64,000 bases of DNA, taken from Cryobacterium sp. Y82. GTDB taxonomy: Bacteria; Actinomycetota; Actinomycetes; Actinomycetales; Microbacteriaceae. Positions 58,891 through 64,000 of this stretch are shown here, one piece after another. Position 1 is the first letter of the stretch, and each line of letters begins with the position of its first letter. The notes under the pieces were generated by a model. It was not told the origin of the DNA. It was given only the letters and a program-made list of their open reading frames with translations, and ran no database searches. The DNA is taken from positions 274,931 through 338,930 of the forward strand of contig NZ_PJJJ01000037.1 in assembly GCF_002929495.1 (NCBI RefSeq), read 5' to 3'. Position numbers and translations under genes: made by a program.

Positions 58891-59951
58891 TTGGCTTTCT
58901 CCAGATCTGCCGGGGAGGCATGGGCCGCGCGTGCCTGGTCTTGTTTGGCCTGTGCCCGTTTCGAGAGTGTGGGCCCGCCGGCATCGTCTTCGTTGGTCGC
59001 GTTCAGGTCGGCCTTGTGACCGGTGAGCTTGAGGAACACATCGTCGAGGGTGGGGCGACGCATGCCAGCATCGTGCAAATTGACCTGCGCCGCACGTAGG
59101 TCAGAGAGCATGTTTTGCAGCGCGGTCGGGCCGTCCGTGACGGCAACCTCGACACCGCGGCCATCGGTCGATACCGAGGGCTCACCCGAGCCGTGGCGGG
59201 CCAGGATCTCGCGGGCAGTCCCGCCATCGGCGGCATCGACGAGGGCCACCACCACGCGGTGCCCGCCGATCTGGGCCTTGAGTTGATCGGAGGTGCCCTC
59301 GGCGATGACGCGGCCGTCATCGATAACGACAATGTCATCGGCGAGCTGATCGGCTTCTTCGAGGTATTGCGTGGTCAGCAGTACAGTGGTGCCGTCGGCG
59401 ACGAGATGCTTGATGACATCCCACAGGGCGATACGGCTGCGCGGGTCGAGCCCGGTCGTCGGTTCGTCAAGAAAGAGCACCTTGGGATTGATGACCAGGG
59501 CGCCGGCGAGGTCGATGCGCCGCCGCATACCGCCGGAGAAACCTTTGACCGGCCGGTTCCCGGCGGCGGTCAGCTCGAAGAGATCGATGAGCTCCTTCGC
59601 CCGCTGGCGAGCGGCCGGGCCGCCCAAATGATAAAGACGACCGACCATCTCGAGGTTTTCCAAGCCGGTGAGGTTCTCGTCGACCGCGGCGTACTGGCCG
59701 GAGACGCCGATGATCCGGCGTACCGCCTTGGGGTGGAGCACGACGTCGATTCCGTCGATGACAGCGGTGCCGGCATCCGGTCGAATCAGGGTCGTGAGCA
59801 TTTTCACGACGGTGGTTTTTCCGGCCCCATTTGGGCCGAGAAGGGCTTTCACTGTGCCGCGCGGAACCTGCAGGTCGAGCCCGGCGAGCGCGTGTACCGG
59901 CCCGCTCTTTGATTGGTAGGTCTTGGTCAGGCCCTGAGCCTCAATAATCAC
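58887..59951 (-). CDS. ABC transporter ATPase, DrrA-like
   Basis: 354 aa. Walker A GPNGAGKTT (about 39-47), signature SGGMRRRIDLA, Walker B LFLDEPTTGLDP and the H-loop are intact. The C-terminal region with LKLTGHKAD is the DrrA-type regulatory extension, followed by an Ala/Lys-rich tail. Drives the adjacent permease. Confidence 0.94.
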   Translation of the reverse strand: MIIEAQGLTKTYQSKSGPVHALAGLDLQVPRGTVKALLGPNGAGKTTVVKMLTTLIRPDAGTAVIDGIDVVLHPKAVRRIIGVSGQYAAVDENLTGLENLEMVGRLYHLGGPAARQRAKELIDLFELTAAGNRPVKGFSGGMRRRIDLAGALVINPKVLFLDEPTTGLDPRSRIALWDVIKHLVADGTTVLLTTQYLEEADQLADDIVVIDDGRVIAEGTSDQLKAQIGGHRVVVALVDAADGGTAREILARHGSGEPSVSTDGRGVEVAVTDGPTALQNMLSDLRAAQVNLHDAGMRRPTLDDVFLKLTGHKADLNATNEDDAGGPTLSKRAQAKQDQARAAHASPADLEKAK

Positions 59952-60034
59952 TAAATCAGTTCCTTGCCTGGATATAGAGAAATTGGCCGGATGTAAATCG
60001 TCCTACCCTGCGATGTTAACCGGGCCTGATTCCT

Positions 60035-60063
60035 TTGACAACCGATTCTCCGCTCCGGCTGAT
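60035..60063 (+). promoter_or_regulatory. Possible promoter for the four-helix membrane protein
   Basis: TTGACA (60035-60040), 17 nt, then a poor -10 (GCTGAT). The 259-bp divergent gap 59952-60210 shows nothing else convincing. Confidence 0.3.
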
Positions 60064-60210
60064 CCGATTAGCGCTCCCTGTGAGAATCTCAGAAACGGGG
60101 TCTATTTCTGGCACCCACCACGGAGGACGCTATGCACTGCCAATGATTCGCCTCGGGCAGCTGAACTCCTGTCACTATGCATTCAGGGAAACACCCATGG
60201 AGAGGTACTC

Positions 60211-60672
60211 ATGACCACGACTACTACGCAATCAACTGACGAACACATGCAGTCCACCGCGCTGCACCGGGAGAACACGGGCGAGCGCCTGATCAATCAG
60301 GGCCTACTGATGCGCCGCATCACTGTCGGGCTCTCGCTTGCCGTCGTGGGGGCAATCCACATCCTTGATCTCCCGGGTAAATTCGCCGAAACCCCGTATC
60401 TGGCGTTCGCCTATATCGGGCTCATCCTCGTCGCCGCCGTCCTCGTCGAGCGGGTACTGGTTGTCGGTTCGAGAATTGACTTCCTTGCCGCAGCTGCCCT
60501 GTCAGCAGCCGTCATCATCGGCTTCATCGTCAATCGCACCGTTGGTATGCCGATGGCAGCGGGGGACATTGGAAACTGGCTGGAGCCGCTCGGTCTGCTC
60601 TCACTCGCCGTCGAGGGCTTCGTTATCTGGCAGGCGCTGGTCGCCGTTGCGCTGCACCGCACCAAGCGCTAG
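60211..60672 (+). CDS. Small four-helix membrane protein
   Basis: 153 aa from the ATG at 60211 with GGAGAGG upstream. A hydrophilic Thr/Gln-rich N-terminus of about 35 residues precedes four helices (about 40-150). A His-Ile-Leu-Asp pair in helix 1 and Asn-Arg in helix 3 are the only polar intramembrane residues. No family recognised with confidence. Confidence 0.72.
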   Translation: MTTTTTQSTDEHMQSTALHRENTGERLINQGLLMRRITVGLSLAVVGAIHILDLPGKFAETPYLAFAYIGLILVAAVLVERVLVVGSRIDFLAAAALSAAVIIGFIVNRTVGMPMAAGDIGNWLEPLGLLSLAVEGFVIWQALVAVALHRTKR

Positions 60673-60708
60673 CTTTACGCCCAGACTCTCGCTCCGGAAG
60701 ATCCGCTC

Positions 60709-61995
60709 CTAGAGCCGGGCGAGCCGCTCGATGTCTTCGAGAAACTCGGCCGCGACCTCGTCGGACACGGTTCGGCGGGTTTCGGAGATCGCGACCTCAT
60801 AGTCTTTGGTGCTGGGGCCGTTGATGAGCGGTCCGTCACCGGCCTTGTACAGCGCTTTCTCAAGCGCGTGTTGGGATGCTCGGTGAGCGGCGTATTCGAC
60901 GTCGGCCGGCGAGAACCCGTCGCTCTGCTCGACCAGAACGCCGAGATCGACTTCGCCCGACACCGCTTCTGGAATGTAGCGCTCCCAGATGGCGTGGCGG
61001 GCGGCAACATCCGGCAGCCCGATCGGCACAACGTAGTCGAAGCGGCCGTGGCGGAGGAAGGCGGAGTCGAGCGCGCGAATGAAGTTCGTCGCACAGACGA
61101 GCAGGCGACCGGGTTGTTCGCGGAATGCCGGGATGATCTTGAGCAACTCGTTGGTGACACCCTGCATGGCCGATGGCGGTTCGCCCGAGCGCTGGGCGGC
61201 GATCTCCTCGACCTCGTCGATAAACACGACAGCGTGTTCGAGCTCGGCGATCTTCAAAAAGGTTTCCCGCAGTGCGCCGGCCAAGCCCAACGGGTCGGCG
61301 GCGAGGCGGGACGGAAAAACCTCGACGAACGACCACTCCAGGCGCGAGGCGATGGCCTTGGCAAAGGTGGTCTTTCCGGTGCCCGGAGGGCCGAACAGAA
61401 CGACGGCTTTGGGCGGCGATACACCGTATTGCTCAGCGAGTTCGGGTTTAGCCAAGGGCATGACCAACCGGCGCTCAAGCAGTTCCTTCTCCCGTTCCAT
61501 ACCGCCGACCTTCTGCCACAGGTCGCGCGGCAGTACGCGACCGCCCAGCTCACCGAGCAATTTAAGCTCCTCCCGCTGCACGGGAATGTGCCGCTCGAAG
61601 TAGCGCAGGTTCTTCTTCACCTCGAAGCCGCGGTTGAGAAAGGGATCGACGTTCGTCTCTGATTCGGGCATAAGCGCCGACAGTTTGGTCATGCCGTGCG
61701 GGGCCATACGGGTTTCTAGGGCAGCAAGCAGGGCCGTGCCGATGCCCTGGCTCTGCCAGCTTTGCGCGGTCGCCAAAAATACGATCCAGCCTTGCGCGTG
61801 AGCCGCGCGGCCGACTGCGGCACCGACGACCTCGTCGCCGTGCACCGCAACGACGGCGTGATCCTTCTGGCAGGAGGCGAGCACCTCGGAAAGGCCGTAG
61901 ACCGGCTCTGTGTCTGAGGCCTTGATCTCTTCCCACAGGCGCAGAATGCCGTCCAGATCGTCGGAGTGAAAGTCGCGCAGTCGCCAGCCAGTCAT
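60709..61995 (-). CDS. GNAT-AAA+ ATPase fusion protein
   Basis: 428 aa from the ATG at 61995 (GAGGT six bases before). Residues 1-145 form a GNAT domain (AVGRAAHAQGW; QSQGIGTALL as acetyl-CoA loop). After a helical linker, residues about 190-428 form a CDC48/FtsH-like AAA+ module: Walker A FGPPGTGKTT, Walker B VVFIDEVEEIA, sensor 1 CATNFI, Arg finger region HGRFDYVVPIGLP. Both halves look intact. The fusion could acetylate a protein client that the ATPase remodels (inference). Confidence 0.87.
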   Translation of the reverse strand: MTGWRLRDFHSDDLDGILRLWEEIKASDTEPVYGLSEVLASCQKDHAVVAVHGDEVVGAAVGRAAHAQGWIVFLATAQSWQSQGIGTALLAALETRMAPHGMTKLSALMPESETNVDPFLNRGFEVKKNLRYFERHIPVQREELKLLGELGGRVLPRDLWQKVGGMEREKELLERRLVMPLAKPELAEQYGVSPPKAVVLFGPPGTGKTTFAKAIASRLEWSFVEVFPSRLAADPLGLAGALRETFLKIAELEHAVVFIDEVEEIAAQRSGEPPSAMQGVTNELLKIIPAFREQPGRLLVCATNFIRALDSAFLRHGRFDYVVPIGLPDVAARHAIWERYIPEAVSGEVDLGVLVEQSDGFSPADVEYAAHRASQHALEKALYKAGDGPLINGPSTKDYEVAISETRRTVSDEVAAEFLEDIERLARL

Positions 61996-62087
61996 CGTAA
62001 ACCTCGCATCGTTGGTGTGCAGCCAATCTATTGCACCCGCTATCCGCCCTCGACCAGACCACCACCGTTCCCTGCCCCGGTGCGGGT

Positions 62088-62177
62088 CATAACTCCTGCA
62101 ATTTGGCGGGCCAGTTCTGGTGAGCCCCGAAAACACGCTCAACTATTCGACCCCGTAACTGATTTGCAGGAGTTATG
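62088..62177. repeat. 90-bp TIR element, copy 3
   Basis: Left end CATAACTCCTGCAATT (62088-62103), right end TGCAGGAGTTATG (62165-62177). Central sequence differs from copies 1 and 2. Lies between the GNAT-AAA start and the aldehyde dehydrogenase stop, both on the minus strand. Confidence 0.9.
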
Positions 62178-62226
62178 CGGGATGAGTCAGCCGTACAAGC
62201 ACCGAGACACGGCTGGCGCAGCCCGC

Positions 62227-64000
62227 TCAGGCCCGAAATGCGGCGGCGAGGATGCGCGGCAACTTGCGCGCCGCTGGATGCGCGGCGAAGCCGGTCAGCA
62301 GGCGGGCGGTCAGCGTGCCACTTCGAGACGATACGAACCACGGCGGCTTCGGCAACAGCGCCCATTCACCATGCATGACCGAGCGCGGAAACGGCCGAAA
62401 AGGTCCCCGCACGACGGTGCGCTCGACGTCGTCAAGCAGCAGGGCGTTGTGCACCACGCCGATTCCACTCTGCACGTTGTCGAGCGTATGCCCGGGAAAC
62501 GCGCCCCACGGCGCCGCCGCTGACAGAAAGCCCACGCCGGTCCAGGCATTGATCGCGATCGTTCCGTAGCGCAGGCGCGCCACGGCCTGCTCAAACCCCG
62601 GCCCGAGCCGCCGGATGGTGGCCGGCACTCCGAGAATATTAGCGCCAAGAGTGCCCAGAAAGTCGCGGTTGACGGTCTCCACCGCCGAGTCGAGAAAGAC
62701 CTGACCGAAGCCGGGTAGTTCGACCACACCCAGAACCGGCGCAAAATATTCCGTCGTGAGCATATCTTCGGTTGAAGCGGATGCCGCGCCCGTCAGGCCG
62801 TGCCCAACTCCAGCTCCAGCCGATCGGCCGAACGCGGCCGAGGTCACCAGCGCCGCAGTCATCGGCGGCGCGGAGGCCGCTACGAGCAGGCGCCCGCCGG
62901 GAATCGACTGCGCGGCCGGGTAGGCGGCGCTGGCTGCTCGCATCCGGTCGTCGCTGCCGGGGTACCAGGCCGGTCGTGTCGGCGCGGCAGCGAGGGCAGC
63001 GGCGACCGCCTCGAGAAATGCGCGCTTCTGCGGCCAGGCGGCGCTGAGCACGAGCACCTGCCCGGCGATGCAGTTATAGCCGCCGTTGTGCAGCCGCATG
63101 GTGGCGACGTGTTGGGCCTGGTAGCGCAGGTCCCTGCGGCTCCATCGGCCCGGCAACACGATGATCGGGGACACTCCGCCGAGTTCGCTGCTGATCGGTT
63201 TACCGAGGCGCAAAGTTGTGGACCCACCGAACACGATCGCGTCGTGGGTGGCCGCGCTGCCGGTGATATGCACGTGCCTGATACCAAGGTGGTGGGCAAG
63301 GTAGCCGCCCACGTCGGCGCCGCCGGTGACGATGCGCAGCAGGCCCTGCTCGATGAGCGGGGCGAGGGCCGCCCGATAGATCGGCAGCAGTTTGTCGAAG
63401 GTGGGATTGAGCTTGAGTATCGAGGCCCGATTGTGTGCCACGAGCTCGTAGAGTACATCGAGCGGGGCGATCGAGCTGATATTGCCGGCACCGAGCACGA
63501 GACCGACCCCGCCGGCCACTGTCGGAGTGAGTTGGCCCAAACCGGCCGATACCCGGGCACGCTCCATGGTGACGCCCGGCCGCAGCCAGGCCTGGGCGCT
63601 GAATCCGTGGAGAAGCAGCCCGTCCCACGCGTTGTGCGGCAAGACGGAAACCGTGACGCGACCGCCCGGCGCGCGCCCGAATCTCTGGCCGGCGAGCGGG
63701 CTGCGCCCGGAAGCGAGCGCCCGCAGGGTACGGCCGAGTGCGTTCAGCGAGGTGAGCACTGCGTACGGTCCGGTTAGCCATTCTTCGCCGATCAGCAGCG
63801 ACGACGGGTCTAGACCTTTGGCGCGGGCCGCAGCAGCCACCCAGCGCTCGGCTTCCTCAGAAACGGATGCCCTGGTGCGCGCCAGCAAATCGCCGCGCGC
63901 CCCGAGCGGAGTCGCCCCCCACCGCTCGCTTCCTTCGGCCAGCTCAGCGATTGCGAGGTCGAGCTGTGAACTGTGCAGGTCGGTGCGGTCTGCCGTCGTA
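62227..64000 (-). CDS. Aldehyde dehydrogenase family protein (N-terminus beyond window)
   Basis: About 590 residues are visible and the frame stays open to the right edge. ALDH features: SSELGGVSPIIVL (Glu of the general base), GSAATHDAI Rossmann segment, and NGGYNCIAGQVLVL holding the probable catalytic Cys in a shifted context compared with the usual GQ.C. The C-terminal PWGAFPG and INAWTGVGF match the bridging region. Longer and divergent from classical ALDHs; substrate unknown. Confidence 0.85.
   Translation of the reverse strand, partial: TTADRTDLHSSQLDLAIAELAEGSERWGATPLGARGDLLARTRASVSEEAERWVAAAARAKGLDPSSLLIGEEWLTGPYAVLTSLNALGRTLRALASGRSPLAGQRFGRAPGGRVTVSVLPHNAWDGLLLHGFSAQAWLRPGVTMERARVSAGLGQLTPTVAGGVGLVLGAGNISSIAPLDVLYELVAHNRASILKLNPTFDKLLPIYRAALAPLIEQGLLRIVTGGADVGGYLAHHLGIRHVHITGSAATHDAIVFGGSTTLRLGKPISSELGGVSPIIVLPGRWSRRDLRYQAQHVATMRLHNGGYNCIAGQVLVLSAAWPQKRAFLEAVAAALAAAPTRPAWYPGSDDRMRAASAAYPAAQSIPGGRLLVAASAPPMTAALVTSAAFGRSAGAGVGHGLTGAASASTEDMLTTEYFAPVLGVVELPGFGQVFLDSAVETVNRDFLGTLGANILGVPATIRRLGPGFEQAVARLRYGTIAINAWTGVGFLSAAAPWGAFPGHTLDNVQSGIGVVHNALLLDDVERTVVRGPFRPFPRSVMHGEWALLPKPPWFVSSRSGTLTARLLTGFAAHPAARKLPRILAAAFRA

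Noticed and set aside
45864..62177. The three 90-bp repeats as an insertion sequence family
   Set aside because: Too short for a transposase, and centres do not match, so an ordinary IS or simple MITE label is not supported.

Overview
The window is GC-rich chromosomal DNA from an actinobacterium. RpoB and RpoC sequence, frequent GTG/TTG starts, the Gram-positive type IV pilus set without a secretin, and small families such as DUF5997 and DUF4916 all fit Micrococcales, most likely Microbacteriaceae. No tRNA, rRNA, CRISPR array or intact mobile element was seen.

Region 1 (1-25.6 kb): the 3' end of a DUF222/HNH-type protein is followed by a 12-gene minus-strand operon. In transcription order it encodes a Ser/Thr kinase, a 1999-residue exported Ig/fibronectin-like protein, a MoxR ATPase, a DUF58 protein, a TgpA-like transglutaminase-fold membrane protein, an FHA protein, a PP2C phosphatase, a small membrane protein, three proteins sharing a variant leucine-rich-repeat module (one also carrying PASTA and NPCBM-like domains) and a 1775-residue VWA surface protein. 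Junctions are tight, often 4-nt overlaps. Kinase, phosphatase and FHA reader look active. The transglutaminase domain and an SGNH-esterase-like domain in the VWA protein have lost catalytic residues. A Thr motif recurs in three adjacent signalling genes. My reading is a phospho-threonine-controlled envelope-assembly machine.

Region 2 (25.6-36.4 kb): a decayed PAS/EAL cyclic-di-GMP gene separates that operon from a minus-strand type IV pilus cluster, pilB-pilT-pilC-pilin-minor pilins-pilM-pilN-pilO. No prepilin peptidase gene is in the window.

Region 3 (36.5-44.0 kb): rpoB-rpoC on the minus strand, both with TTG starts, ended by a strong hairpin terminator just upstream of pilB.

Region 4 (44.2-64 kb): mostly single housekeeping or accessory genes: a spermidine-synthase-like protein, a TPR protein, a sugar dehydrogenase, a SprT-like protein, an EVE protein, DUF1684, a DEAD-box helicase with a long leader, GNAT, nucleoside hydrolase, NUDIX, an esterase, a DUF5997/LysR-effector pair, VOC, a DrrAB-like ABC exporter, a GNAT-AAA fusion and a truncated aldehyde dehydrogenase. 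Three intergenic elements of 90-91 bp share terminal inverted repeats but have unrelated centres. Across the whole window the decamer AGCGGATGCC is strikingly over-represented.
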